DNA from: G963662905 sp965230045
GTDB lineage: Bacteria; Bacteroidota; Bacteroidia; Bacteroidales; WRLA01
Length of the DNA: 64,000 nucleotides
Assembly (NCBI GenBank): GCA_965230045.1
Contig: OZ245940.1
Coordinates: forward strand, 186,001-250,000
Reading direction: 5' to 3'
A program made the position numbers and the translations under genes. Numbering within the stretch: position 1 is the first letter of the stretch; each line of letters starts with the position of its first letter. The notes beneath the pieces were generated by a model. It did no database searches, was not told the origin of the DNA, and saw only the letters and a program-made list of their open reading frames with translations. Shown here piece after piece: positions 45,870-54,252 of the stretch.

Positions 45870-47214
45870 AAACTTTCGCATACGGATCATTTTCAGGGTT
45901 TTGCTACTTTTGTGCAGCATCACCGCCCTTTCGCTTAGCTGGGGGATGGAAGCCTACCGAATCAGTAGTTTCCTGCTGGCTCTGCTTATTGCATTTCAGG
46001 TTTATGAATTGATTTCCTATGCGGAAAAAGTGAATAAAAAGCTGGCGCAATTCCTGTTAAGCGTAAAACATGCCGATTTTACTACCTCATTTCAATTCGA
46101 AGAAGGAAATAAAAGCTTTCGCCAGCTTAATGATGCTTTTAATGAGGTAATTGAAGAGTTTAACCGATATCGGGCCGAAAAAGAAGAAAAACACAATTAT
46201 CTGCAAACCGTTGTGCAGCATATTGATATTGGAATCCTGGTTTTTGATAAAACCGGAAAAGTGGATATGCTCAATAAAGCTGTGCGCGATTTGATGGGCA
46301 TACCCGGCATCAAAAACATCAGGGAACTGGAAAGTGTGCGCAAAGGCTTAACCGATTTACTGCTGAAAATGAAATCGGGCGATAAAAACCTGATTCGGAT
46401 TTTCCACAATGATGAGCTTTTCCAGATTGCGATTATGGCAACGGAATTCAGGATGCACAACGAAAACTTCATTCTTGTTTCCATGCAAGACATCCATACC
46501 GAGCTGGAAGAAAAAGAAATTGAAGCCTGGCAAAAAATGATCCGCGTACTGACTCACGAAATCATGAACAGCATGACTCCAATTTCGAGCTTATCAGATA
46601 CTTTAGGCCAATTGCTGTTTGATGAAAACGAAGAAGTGCGGCATTTGCGTGAGCTCAGCCAGGAAGACCTGGAAGGCATTCATAATGCGATACATACTAT
46701 CGCAAACCGTGCCGGCGGTTTATTGAAATTTGTTGAGGTTTACCGCAACCTCACCCGCATACCCAAACCGAATTTCAAATATTTCGAGGTCAAAGACCTT
46801 TTTGTCCGCACCGAACTCCTTATGAAGGCCCGCATGGGCAAAAATCATATTGATTTCAAATATGATATGTTCCCGAAAGATATTATGATAACAGCAGACC
46901 CGGATTTGATCGACCAGGTACTGATCAACCTGTTGGTCAATGCCATTGATGCCGTTAAAACCATTGATGATCCAAAAATTTTGATGCGCGCCTTTAAAAA
47001 CCGCAATAACCGTGTTTGCATTGAAGTGCAGGACAATGGCCACGGCATCAAACCGGATATTCTGGACAAAATTTTTATGCCTTTTTTCACCAGCAAGAAA
47101 ACCGGAAGCGGCGTCGGGCTCAGCCTTTCGCGGCAAATCATGCACCTGCATAAAGGCAGCATATCCGTGAAATCCAAACTGAATGAAGGAACAGTTTTTT
47201 CAATTACTTTCTAA
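45859..47214 (+). CDS. Membrane sensor histidine kinase
   Basis: 451 aa from the ATG at 45859, overlapping the regulator gene by 11 bp; a longer frame from 45829 lies inside that gene. Two N-terminal membrane helices (about 7-48) with almost no periplasmic loop precede a PAS-like domain (about 110-205). The phosphoacceptor is His in RVLTHEIMNSMTPI. Catalytic boxes are INLLVNAIDAV (N), DNGHGIKPD (G1) and GSGVGLSLS (G2). The short loop suggests sensing within the membrane or cytosol, as in kinases that detect envelope damage. Confidence 0.93.
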   Translation: MVYKNFRIRIIFRVLLLLCSITALSLSWGMEAYRISSFLLALLIAFQVYELISYAEKVNKKLAQFLLSVKHADFTTSFQFEEGNKSFRQLNDAFNEVIEEFNRYRAEKEEKHNYLQTVVQHIDIGILVFDKTGKVDMLNKAVRDLMGIPGIKNIRELESVRKGLTDLLLKMKSGDKNLIRIFHNDELFQIAIMATEFRMHNENFILVSMQDIHTELEEKEIEAWQKMIRVLTHEIMNSMTPISSLSDTLGQLLFDENEEVRHLRELSQEDLEGIHNAIHTIANRAGGLLKFVEVYRNLTRIPKPNFKYFEVKDLFVRTELLMKARMGKNHIDFKYDMFPKDIMITADPDLIDQVLINLLVNAIDAVKTIDDPKILMRAFKNRNNRVCIEVQDNGHGIKPDILDKIFMPFFTSKKTGSGVGLSLSRQIMHLHKGSISVKSKLNEGTVFSITF

Positions 47215-47324
47215 TCAGCAAAAATTCACAATATTTTAATGTAGCAAAAAATGAACTCCAAAGCTGTTTCTGCTTTGAATGGTCGCTTCGCTTTTATTTT
47301 GACCTGTCAATGATTTCTCATTGC

Positions 47325-47356
47325 TTTGGACAAGAGTATTTTTCTATGTAATTTTG
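47325..47356 (+). promoter_or_regulatory. Promoter of the nitroreductase gene
   Basis: TTTG (47325-47328) and TAATTTTG (47349-47356) are separated by 20 bp, a full match to the Bacteroidota -33/-7 pattern. Confidence 0.65.
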
Positions 47357-47432
47357 TAGTCACGGTTTATGTCATAGACTTTTTGTATGATACTCATACC
47401 GGCATATTGTTAATGCCCTAAAAACGAAACAC

Positions 47433-48038
47433 ATGAAAAAAACAGCAGCTACGGATTTTGAAATCCATGAATTACTAGGGGAACGGTGGAGTCCCAGGGC
47501 ATTTAATCCTGAAAAAGAAATAAGTACGGAACAAATGCAACGGCTTTTTGAAGCAGCCCGATGGGCGGCATCAGGATCGAATGAACAGCCATGGTCTTTC
47601 CTGATAGGTTTTAAAGGCGATGAAACTTATGCCCGCATTTTTGAGACACTTGTAGAGTTTAATCAGTTATGGGCCAAAACAGCTCCGGTGCTGCTGCTAA
47701 GTTGTGGCAGAAAATTTTCTACCAAAAATCCCGAACAGCCCAATCCCTCCTATCAGTATGACGTGGGTCAGGCTGTGGCCAATATGAGCATTCAGGCTAC
47801 GCAAGAAGGCTTATTTATGCACCAAATGGGTGGTTTTGATGCCAAACTTGCAGCGGAACTATTGAGCGTACCATTTGATTACGAAGTGCTTACAGCAATA
47901 GCTATAGGATTTCCCGGAGAAGTGGCAAAGCTCCATCCAAACCTGCAAAAGCTGGAAGACGCAGCACGGGTTCGGAATGATTTTGACGAATTTGTATTTC
48001 AAGGCACTTTTGGCCGTAAAAGCAAATTATTCAAGTAA
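47433..48038 (+). CDS. Nitroreductase family protein
   Basis: 201 aa. FMN-binding features of the nitroreductase fold: RWSPRAFNPEKEIS at the N-terminus, AARWAASGSNEQPWSF (about 42-57), and QAVANMSIQATQEGLFMHQMGGFD. It is a cytosolic flavoenzyme that probably reduces nitro compounds or quinones with NAD(P)H. Substrate not predictable. Confidence 0.9.
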   Translation: MKKTAATDFEIHELLGERWSPRAFNPEKEISTEQMQRLFEAARWAASGSNEQPWSFLIGFKGDETYARIFETLVEFNQLWAKTAPVLLLSCGRKFSTKNPEQPNPSYQYDVGQAVANMSIQATQEGLFMHQMGGFDAKLAAELLSVPFDYEVLTAIAIGFPGEVAKLHPNLQKLEDAARVRNDFDEFVFQGTFGRKSKLFK

Positions 48039-48074
48039 AATACTGCTGGCTTCGCCTCCTTTTAAGTCTGGTTT

Positions 48075-48638
48075 ATGATGATATATTTTATACAAATCTT
48101 TTTGGCAGTAGGCATTGGCATGCTATTTTATGAAAACCTATTGCTTTTTTCTGCTCCTGCCGATAAAAAAAGGCTGTTTTATGGTGGCCGTTGGATTTTA
48201 GGCATTTTATTTCTGGTTTTCTTTGCCCTGGGTTTTCTGCTTGCCGATTTTGTCGCCCTTTTTTCAGGCAAATTTTCTTTGCATCTTGGGGCTGCCCTAA
48301 TGGCGCTCATTGGTGCCAAAACAATCATTAGCCGCTGGAAAAAACAAATAGCCTACCATGTTTATTATGTGCATAATTTTGGCTCATTGCTGTTGCTCGG
48401 AACGGCCAGCGGCATTACAAGCATGTTGCTGGGACTGGCCTACGGACTGAACCAATATGCATTTTCTACGATGATTTCCACACTTGCAGCCATGATTGTG
48501 CTTGGCCTGATGTTCCAAAAGAAAACCGGAAGCGAAAAGCAGGCACGTACCATTTCTTTGATTGGAGGCTTCTGGATTCTTATGGCGGCAGTGCTGATGC
48601 TGATACAGCAAATTCAGGCTACTGCAGCAACCGTCTGA
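48075..48638 (+). CDS. Small integral membrane protein of unknown function
   Basis: 187 aa. Six hydrophobic segments can be traced (about 3-21, 40-60, 66-85, 100-125, 130-147, 160-180) with short positive loops (KKR, RWKKQ, QKKTGSEKQ). I do not recognise a family; the spacing resembles small exporters but there is no diagnostic motif. It is 37 bp after the nitroreductase gene and probably co-transcribed. Confidence 0.7.
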   Translation: MMIYFIQIFLAVGIGMLFYENLLLFSAPADKKRLFYGGRWILGILFLVFFALGFLLADFVALFSGKFSLHLGAALMALIGAKTIISRWKKQIAYHVYYVHNFGSLLLLGTASGITSMLLGLAYGLNQYAFSTMISTLAAMIVLGLMFQKKTGSEKQARTISLIGGFWILMAAVLMLIQQIQATAATV

Positions 48639-48692
48639 TTGTTGGTTTTCAAAGAGATTTATTGCTTTCTTTTCATGCTTTTAAAATAATCC

Positions 48693-48700
48693 TACCTTTG
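48693..48700 (+). promoter_or_regulatory. -7 promoter element of the endonuclease gene
   Basis: TACCTTTG matches TAnnTTTG, 37 bp before the ATG at 48737. A -33 box is not evident. Confidence 0.5.
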
Positions 48701-48736
48701 CGCCGTTTTCTAATCCACAATTGTAAAGTTTACCAC

Positions 48737-49789
48737 ATGAAATTATTCAAATTTCTTAGCCTACAACTGTTTGTAGCACTTATCGCCCTTAATCTCAGCG
48801 CCCAGATTCCTACAGGATATTACGATGGAACAGATGGCCTCACAAGCACTGCCCTTCAATCGAAACTCCATCAAATCATTGATAATCATAATTCCGTATC
48901 GTACAGCTACATCTGGACGGCAGTAAAAACAACTGACCGCCGTTCCGATGGCAAAGTATGGGATATGTATTCCGATTGTGATTTTACTTTTGGCAGCGAC
49001 CAATGTGGAAATTATTCCAGCGAATGCGATTGCTACAACCGTGAGCACTCATGGCCAAAAAGCTGGTTTAACGATAACAGCCCGATGAATACCGACATCC
49101 ACCACATTGTACCAACCGACGGTAAAGTAAACGGGATGCGCAGCAATTATCCATTCGGGGAAGTGGGTTCTGCTACTTATACCAGTACCAACGGCAGCAA
49201 ATTGGGAAACTGCACATATCCCGGTTATACCGGAACCGTGTTTGAGCCCATCGACGAATACAAAGGAGATTTTGCCCGCATCTATTTTTATATGGCAACC
49301 CGTTATTATGGCGAAGATGGTTCATGGCAAAGCAATGCTATGGTTGATGGCGCCAAACTTAAGCCCTGGGCATTGGACATGATGCTCGAATGGCATCACA
49401 ATGACCCGGTGAGCACAAAGGAAATTACCCGAAATGACGGTATTTACGACATCCAGCATAACCGTAACCCTTTTATCGACCATCCCGAATTTGCTGACCT
49501 GATCTGGGATCCCACGGCATCACAGCAAGAGCTGCACTATGAATATGAGATCGATGTATATCCTGTACCGGTTGCCAGCAAATTGCATATCAGCTTTACT
49601 CAGGCCGAAAAATTTCAGGGATACAGCCTGTGCATTTACGACCTGACCGGCAAAATGGTTGTTGAGCCAAAAAACGTTCAGGGCGAAGAATTTGACGTAA
49701 ATACACAGCACCTCAAACCAGGCATGTATATCATGAGTTTGTTGAATGAACTGAGTAAGCCTGTGTATCGTTGCAAAATAACTAAATAG
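48737..49789 (+). CDS. Secreted endonuclease I family protein with T9SS sorting domain
   Basis: 350 aa from the ATG at 48737; an upstream frame from 48662 would begin before the promoter. Signal peptide ends near LNLSAQIP. The EndA/endonuclease I core has NREHSWPKSWF, NTDIHHIVPTDGKVNGMRSN and GDFARIYFYMATRY, with the catalytic His in the DIHH region. The C-terminal 75 residues form a T9SS type A domain (IDVYPVPVASKL to VYRCKITK). It degrades extracellular DNA or RNA for nutrients. Confidence 0.93.
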   Translation: MKLFKFLSLQLFVALIALNLSAQIPTGYYDGTDGLTSTALQSKLHQIIDNHNSVSYSYIWTAVKTTDRRSDGKVWDMYSDCDFTFGSDQCGNYSSECDCYNREHSWPKSWFNDNSPMNTDIHHIVPTDGKVNGMRSNYPFGEVGSATYTSTNGSKLGNCTYPGYTGTVFEPIDEYKGDFARIYFYMATRYYGEDGSWQSNAMVDGAKLKPWALDMMLEWHHNDPVSTKEITRNDGIYDIQHNRNPFIDHPEFADLIWDPTASQQELHYEYEIDVYPVPVASKLHISFTQAEKFQGYSLCIYDLTGKMVVEPKNVQGEEFDVNTQHLKPGMYIMSLLNELSKPVYRCKITK

Positions 49790-49793
49790 TGCT

Positions 49794-49921
49794 TGTCCAT
49801 AATGTCCGATCTCAGCGTTATTTCTTTTGCTGGAAACAGTCATTTACGCCAGTAAACTCCTCGTTTCCAGCAAAAGAAATGCCTCGACCTCGAACATTCT
49901 GAATCAAGCACAGTACTTTAT
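49794..49921. repeat. Long palindromic repeat, family 1, copy 1
   Basis: Arms of about 50 nt form one long imperfect hairpin. The outer end is GTGCTTG / CAAGCAC and the inner stem is a perfect TTTCTTTTGCTGGAAAC and its complement. It shares its outer arms (TGTCCATAATGTC on the left, CGAACATT.TGAATCAAGC on the right) with copy 2, but the inner stem is unrelated. Confidence 0.65.
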
Positions 49922-49941
49922 AGACGAACTCTAAATAGTTT

Positions 49942-50030
49942 CTGTCCATAATGTCTCCCGAAGCTTTGGGATTATTCTTCTGCAAGATTTCGGCAGAATA
50001 CTTCGATTTCGAACATTTTGAATCAAGCGC
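49942..50030. repeat. Long palindromic repeat, family 1, copy 2
   Basis: Same outer arms as copy 1 (TGTCCATAATGTC; CGAACATTTTGAATCAAGC) around a different, shorter inner stem (TATTCTTCTGC / GCAGAATA). The two copies are in the same orientation between the endonuclease and queD genes. Confidence 0.6.
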
Positions 50031-50070
50031 TGTAGTATATACACAATCATAAAAATATTAAACGGATCCT

Positions 50071-50517
50071 ATGGCACGTATTCGTATTACTAAGGAATTC
50101 AAATTTGAAATGGCTCATGCGCTGCATGGCTATGATGGGCTTTGCAAGCATATGCACGGGCATTCCTATAAGCTTTTTGTTACGGTTAGCGGGGAGCCAA
50201 ATCAGGATGCAACAGACCCGAAACTGGGGATGGTGATGGATTTTGGCGACCTGAAAAAGATTGTTAAGAAGGAAATTGTGGATCATTTTGACCACGCAAT
50301 TGTGATCAGCAAAGCTACGGCCGATGAACTGGATTGCCCGCAGCATACGGTTTTCGGAAGGATGATCGTAGTTGATTATCAGCCATCAAGTGAAAATATG
50401 CTGATTGACTTTGCTGACCGAATTAAACCACATCTACCCGAAAATATCAGTTTGCACAGTATGTTGCTGCGCGAAACGGTTACTTCCTACGCGGAGTGGT
50501 ATGCGGAAGACAATTAA
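50071..50517 (+). CDS. queD: 6-carboxytetrahydropterin synthase (QueD/PTPS family)
   Basis: 148 aa. Zinc ligands His16, His29 and His31 appear in FEMAHALHG and HMHGHSY; Cys25 is the likely catalytic nucleophile. DFGDLKKIVK, HFDHAIV and RETVTSYAEWY complete the family pattern. QueD converts dihydroneopterin triphosphate to carboxytetrahydropterin for queuosine; no other queuosine gene is in the window. A role in tetrahydropterin synthesis is the alternative. Confidence 0.9.
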   Translation: MARIRITKEFKFEMAHALHGYDGLCKHMHGHSYKLFVTVSGEPNQDATDPKLGMVMDFGDLKKIVKKEIVDHFDHAIVISKATADELDCPQHTVFGRMIVVDYQPSSENMLIDFADRIKPHLPENISLHSMLLRETVTSYAEWYAEDN

Positions 50518-50584
50518 TGAGCTTGGCTGTATTCTAAATAACGGATGATTGTTAAGATTATAACTTTTATTCAAAAAAACTTAT

Positions 50585-50778
50585 AGATTTCTCAGTCGGC
50601 AATGCCTTTCAGGCATAAACCTCCATCGAAATGACCATCTTAACGATTATTTTGCAGGGGGAGGGCAGATAGCGGGCGTTCCGCGCCCGCTATCTGCCCT
50701 CCCCCTGCTTCCTGACAATAAAAAACGGTCATTTCGACCAAACCACAAAGCAAAGCGGAGTGTTGCCGGGAGAAATCT
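50585..50778. repeat. Long palindromic repeat, family 2, copy A
   Basis: Nested inverted repeats. Outer: AGATTTCTC / GAGAAATCT (50585-50593, 50770-50778). Middle: TCGAAATGACC / GGTCATTTCGA (50626-50636, 50727-50737). Inner: a perfect 25-bp GC-rich stem (50654-50678, 50684-50708) with a 5-nt loop. It resembles REP/BIME-like elements widespread in Bacteroidota. A second copy with a different core is at 52311-52486. It fills most of the 460-bp gap after queD. Confidence 0.7.
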
Positions 50779-50978
50779 AAACTTCCTTATAAACTTATGT
50801 AAATAAGTGGTTTCTATACGAAACGGGTCGTGATTCGATATTCTTTGATTATCTAATCCATTGGAATTTGCGCTGTGAATCAACCAATATTTAGATTACA
50901 GCCACGAGCTTTTAAAAAAAATTCCGGAATACAGTTTGATTCCGTTTATTTTCAGTGCATTAAAAATGCAGCAGACGT

Positions 50979-51458
50979 TTAGTCCTGCTCATAAAAATAA
51001 ACAGAACCCTCTTCTCCATTATTTATCGTGCTAAAGAAATTTTCGTCCATTTCTTCTTCGAAGGTGATGGGGTTTAGGTAGCGGGCTGTAATCCGGACTT
51101 TATTGTCGGCGCTCACTTTTACTTTCACGTAATTGTAAACGTAGCCATCACCAATAGGGTTTTGGATCAGTTTTGAGGTCGAAAATACCACAAAAGCCAC
51201 TTTATTGCGCACAGCACCTTCGGCGAGATACTCATAAACATCAATATCCATCCCTCCGATTGCATTGGGCACGCGCTCCTGTATCTCATTATCGCTGATC
51301 AATTGGCAATCGGCATAATGGACAATCATACGCATGCTTTTACCTTCGTTTAGGGATTTCATTAATTCGTCAAAGTTTTTCACCGGATTCCCGGCCATAC
51401 TGCTTCCTACCATAAAAAGGAGTGCAGCCATCAAGGAGATAACAGCTTTTTTGCTCAT
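50979..51458 (-). CDS. VirK-like exported protein
   Basis: 159 aa from the ATG at 51458, after the upstream gene ends; a longer frame from 51569 overlaps that gene. Signal peptide ends near SSMAGNP. The body (FDELMKSLNEGKSMRMIVHYADC, NEIQERVPNAIGGMDID) resembles the VirK family first named in Agrobacterium, where the biochemical role is not known. The protein is acidic at its C-terminus. It is 11 bp downstream of the exonuclease gene and probably co-transcribed. Confidence 0.7.
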   Translation of the reverse strand: MSKKAVISLMAALLFMVGSSMAGNPVKNFDELMKSLNEGKSMRMIVHYADCQLISDNEIQERVPNAIGGMDIDVYEYLAEGAVRNKVAFVVFSTSKLIQNPIGDGYVYNYVKVKVSADNKVRITARYLNPITFEEEMDENFFSTINNGEEGSVYFYEQD

Positions 51459-51469
51459 CGTTTTGGGTT

Positions 51470-52051
51470 TTATTGGTTCTTTAAAAACTTCAGGTAGATT
51501 TCGCGTGCCACCCAGGCATCGGTTGCTGCATACAACTGTTGTGCTTCCGAAAGCTCTTCTGCTTCCCAATTGCTCAACTGTTGCCGTTTGCTGATCCGGA
51601 ACCCCAGCACCAAAGCCGAGAGCTTACGTGCGCCAATACTGATGAAACCTTTTTGTTGTGCCAGTTTGTTGAGGTCCACAAAAGATTGTTGTTCAAAGTC
51701 ATCAATTTTATGGAGGGCACGGATATCATCCGTTATGCCGATACCCGATTTTACTATATTTTTATTTTCAAAAATATTATGGATAAAAGCCGGTAGTGGC
51801 ACATAATGCAAGCGTATCAAAATTACCGCTTTGGATGTTGCCAACTGTAATAGCGACACTTCATTGATACGTCCTTTGCGGAAAGACGGACGGGTTTCTG
51901 TATCGATGCCAATAACGCTTTCATTTTCAAAATAATTGGAAAGTCCTTTTAATTGTTCTTCATGATCGACCAAAATAATGGGCCCGTTATAGCTTTTAAC
52001 CGGGTAGTCGTTGAGTTCGTCTTTGTTTATCTCGAGTATTTGTTCAGGCAT
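51470..52051 (-). CDS. 3'-5' exonuclease domain protein (RNase D-like)
   Basis: 193 aa from the ATG at 52051 (MPEQILEI). DEDD-type exonuclease motifs: VIGIDTETRPSF (motif I), GIGITDDIRALH (motif II region) and YAATDAWVAREIY (motif III). There is no HRDC domain, so it is shorter than RNase D. It probably trims RNA or DNA 3' ends. First gene of a pair with the VirK-like gene. Confidence 0.88.
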   Translation of the reverse strand: MPEQILEINKDELNDYPVKSYNGPIILVDHEEQLKGLSNYFENESVIGIDTETRPSFRKGRINEVSLLQLATSKAVILIRLHYVPLPAFIHNIFENKNIVKSGIGITDDIRALHKIDDFEQQSFVDLNKLAQQKGFISIGARKLSALVLGFRISKRQQLSNWEAEELSEAQQLYAATDAWVAREIYLKFLKNQ

Positions 52052-52310
52052 AATAATTATGTTCTTAAGCTCACAAGAAATCACAAAGTTAAAAAAAAGT
52101 ATTCAGCCTGTTTAAATGAATTTTTAAGTAGCTGGATTTCATGCGTATGCTTATTATTTAATGGATAACACTGAATCCTGTTCGCTCAGTGCTCAATAAT
52201 TCCACTTTAACCTGATTAGACCTTTATTTAAAATTTTAGAGGTCAGTATGTAGGTGCATATTAGTTTTGGCAAATCATAAAAACGATAATGATTTGCTAT
52301 TGAGTAACAT

Positions 52311-52486
52311 AGATTTCTCCATCCAGCTCTTCGCTTCGCTTTGAGCCTCCTGTCGAAATGACCTTTTGTTGTGTTCAAGAGGCAAAGGCGGCGAGGACAC
52401 AATAAAAAATATAAAATGAGTCCTCGCCGCCTTTGCCCAAACAATTAATAAACAGTCACTTCGACGACCAGCGGGAGGAGAAATCT
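52311..52486. repeat. Long palindromic repeat, family 2, copy B
   Basis: Outer AGATTTCTCC / GGAGAAATCT and middle TCGAAATGACC / (A)GTCACTTCGA as in copy A. The inner stem is a different perfect 17-bp repeat (52381-52397, 52421-52437) with a 23-nt loop. It lies in the 650-bp gap between the exonuclease and PKD lipoprotein genes; apart from this and the promoter, the gap shows nothing else. Confidence 0.7.
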
Positions 52487-52625
52487 ATTTATTCACGAGC
52501 ATAAATCATTCTATGTACTTATCTACTGACCTCTATAAAATTTTAAAAAAATCCTTCATTAAAATTTCAAAATAATACTTAAGCGGCTACTAAGGATTAA
52601 TTCGAAAAACACAAATAAAAAACAA

Positions 52626-52656
52626 TTGTCTTTCGGAAAGTTTTGAAATATGTTTG
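52626..52656 (+). promoter_or_regulatory. Promoter of the PKD lipoprotein gene
   Basis: TTG (52626-52628), a 20-bp spacer, then TATGTTTG (52649-52656), a full -33/-7 match; leader about 40 nt. Confidence 0.65.
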
Positions 52657-52701
52657 CACGCTCTTGAATGAGCTAATTCATTAATCTTTAAATAACTATC
52701 A

Positions 52702-53877
52702 ATGAACAAATTACGAATTTTAGCATTAGGACTGGTATCTATGATCCTTGTATTTTCATCTTGCAGTAGTGAAGATGAAGCGGAAGCCCCCGTAGCTTCT
52801 TTTTCTGCATCAAGCACTGATATTGATGTGGGACAAACCATTACTTTTACTGATAAATCTACCGGAGAACCCACTAGTTGGGACTGGGTTTTTATTGGTG
52901 GCGAACCCGGAATATCAACCAAACAAAACCCGGAAGTGACTTATGCTTTACCCGGCACTTATCCTGTTAGTTTAACAGTTACTAATGCCGAAGGCACCAA
53001 TACAAAAACCAGAACAGATTACATTACTGTAACCAGTGCCGCTCCTGTTGCTGATTTTACTGTGAGCCCAACATTTATCAATGTAGGCGATGAAATTACA
53101 ATCGTGAATAAATCTTTGGGCGAAATTGATATGCTTAAATGGACTGTAGTAAATCCTCACGGCCAGGAATCAACACATTACAATGTTGATACTCTCGTAT
53201 TTACTTGTATTTCTATTGGATTCTATGACATCAGGCTTGAAGTTACTAATGAATTTGGTACCGATGAAATGATTAAAGAAGAAGTTGTGGAAAGCTACGC
53301 ACCAGGACTTACAATCAACAACACGACACCATCACGCATTAAGGTTATTAATGATAATAGCTGGAATGATTATGATATCGTTGAAAGTGGTGCATCTGTA
53401 ACCATAACTGATGAAAATGCTGATGGTGAAATTACCTATAGCGTACAAACTTATGGCGACATGGGATTGGAACTTTCTTCAGACGAGACCACCTATTACA
53501 CCAGCGAAGGTGACAAAACAATCAACTTTGAAATCAGCAGGGATTTCTTCTTCCTGACTTTGGAAAACAACACAATAAGTGCATGGAACAAAGAAGTTAT
53601 GAATGCCGGTCTTCAGAGCGAAGTAACTGTTAATGCATATATTAACTGGGCTACAGATGTGCAGAATATGGGCTATTATAACCTTTGGTCAAATACTGAA
53701 ATCCAATGTCATTTCGAAAACAGCAACCAATATGTTTACTGGTATGACATTAACTGGCCAAGCGGCGACAATGTAGTGCTTGCCCTTTCTTATGATGGCA
53801 AGAAAGACGGACAGGGAACATATGCAACTAAAACTATGGAAATGGGTGAGGCTGATCAAACCATCATCCTGAAGTAG
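52702..53877 (+). CDS. PKD-domain lipoprotein
   Basis: 391 aa. Lipoprotein signal ends at Cys21 (LVFSSC), followed by an acidic SSEDEAE stretch that in Bacteroidota can act as a surface-export signal. Two PKD-like domains follow (about 30-113, 114-200). The second half (200-391) is a beta-rich domain with no recognised family. Probably surface-exposed and carbohydrate- or matrix-binding, by analogy. Well-defined promoter and terminator make it a single-gene unit. Confidence 0.8.
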   Translation: MNKLRILALGLVSMILVFSSCSSEDEAEAPVASFSASSTDIDVGQTITFTDKSTGEPTSWDWVFIGGEPGISTKQNPEVTYALPGTYPVSLTVTNAEGTNTKTRTDYITVTSAAPVADFTVSPTFINVGDEITIVNKSLGEIDMLKWTVVNPHGQESTHYNVDTLVFTCISIGFYDIRLEVTNEFGTDEMIKEEVVESYAPGLTINNTTPSRIKVINDNSWNDYDIVESGASVTITDENADGEITYSVQTYGDMGLELSSDETTYYTSEGDKTINFEISRDFFFLTLENNTISAWNKEVMNAGLQSEVTVNAYINWATDVQNMGYYNLWSNTEIQCHFENSNQYVYWYDINWPSGDNVVLALSYDGKKDGQGTYATKTMEMGEADQTIILK

Positions 53878-53903
53878 TATAAGACATTCCATTTTTTTAA
53901 AAG

Positions 53904-53940
53904 ACCTTCAAGCTTTCCATAAAGCCTGGAGGTTTTTTTT
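53904..53940 (+). terminator. Terminator of the PKD lipoprotein gene
   Basis: Stem ACCTTCAAGCTTT / AAAGCCTGGAGGT (12 of 13 paired) with a CCAT loop, followed by a run of eight or more T. Confidence 0.8.
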
Positions 53941-53942
53941 TC

Positions 53943-54119
53943 GGTTCTACCCGCAATTTTGTGGACAAAAAAAAATTGAACCCTTGAAATACAATTTGAT
54001 TTCTTCATCAAAATTGGGCTGAAGACCCTGCTCAAACTTTCTCAAAGTTTGGAACTTTAGGAAGGTTTTACTCCATTTGCTCACCAATTTTGATTCCCCA
54101 CAAAAAACCGAGTAGAACC
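53943..54119. repeat. Nested inverted repeats in the intergenic region
   Basis: Four nested pairs: GGTTCTAC / GTAGAACC (53943-53950, 54112-54119), TTTTGTGG / CCACAAAA (53957-53964, 54098-54105), ATCAAAATTGG / CCAATTTTGAT (54007-54017, 54084-54094) and CAAACTTT / AAAGTTTG (54033-54040, 54044-54051). The transcript could fold into one long interrupted hairpin. Not the same sequence as repeat families 1 or 2. Confidence 0.55.
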
Positions 54120-54252
54120 TTTTTGCTTATGATTTATCTTCCCGAAGACATAGCCTTTTAATCCGCCGTAGCCGTTTTATGAAGCGCATCTCAAACAAAA
54201 CGAACAGGCAGAAACGAGTTTATCCAGCTACTTGATTTTAATTTACTATCTG

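Noticed and set aside
50647..50883. 78-codon minus-strand ORF
   Set aside because: Built on the long palindromic repeat (family 2, copy A); open only because of the repeat's composition.
52193..52444. 83-codon minus-strand ORF
   Set aside because: Covers the palindromic repeat copy B; no conserved features.
49794..52486. CRISPR array
   Set aside because: The repeats are palindromic, few, unevenly spaced and of two types; there are no regular spacers and no cas genes.
53878..54252. Insertion sequence remnant
   Set aside because: Inverted repeats are present but there is no transposase frame and no target duplication that I could see.
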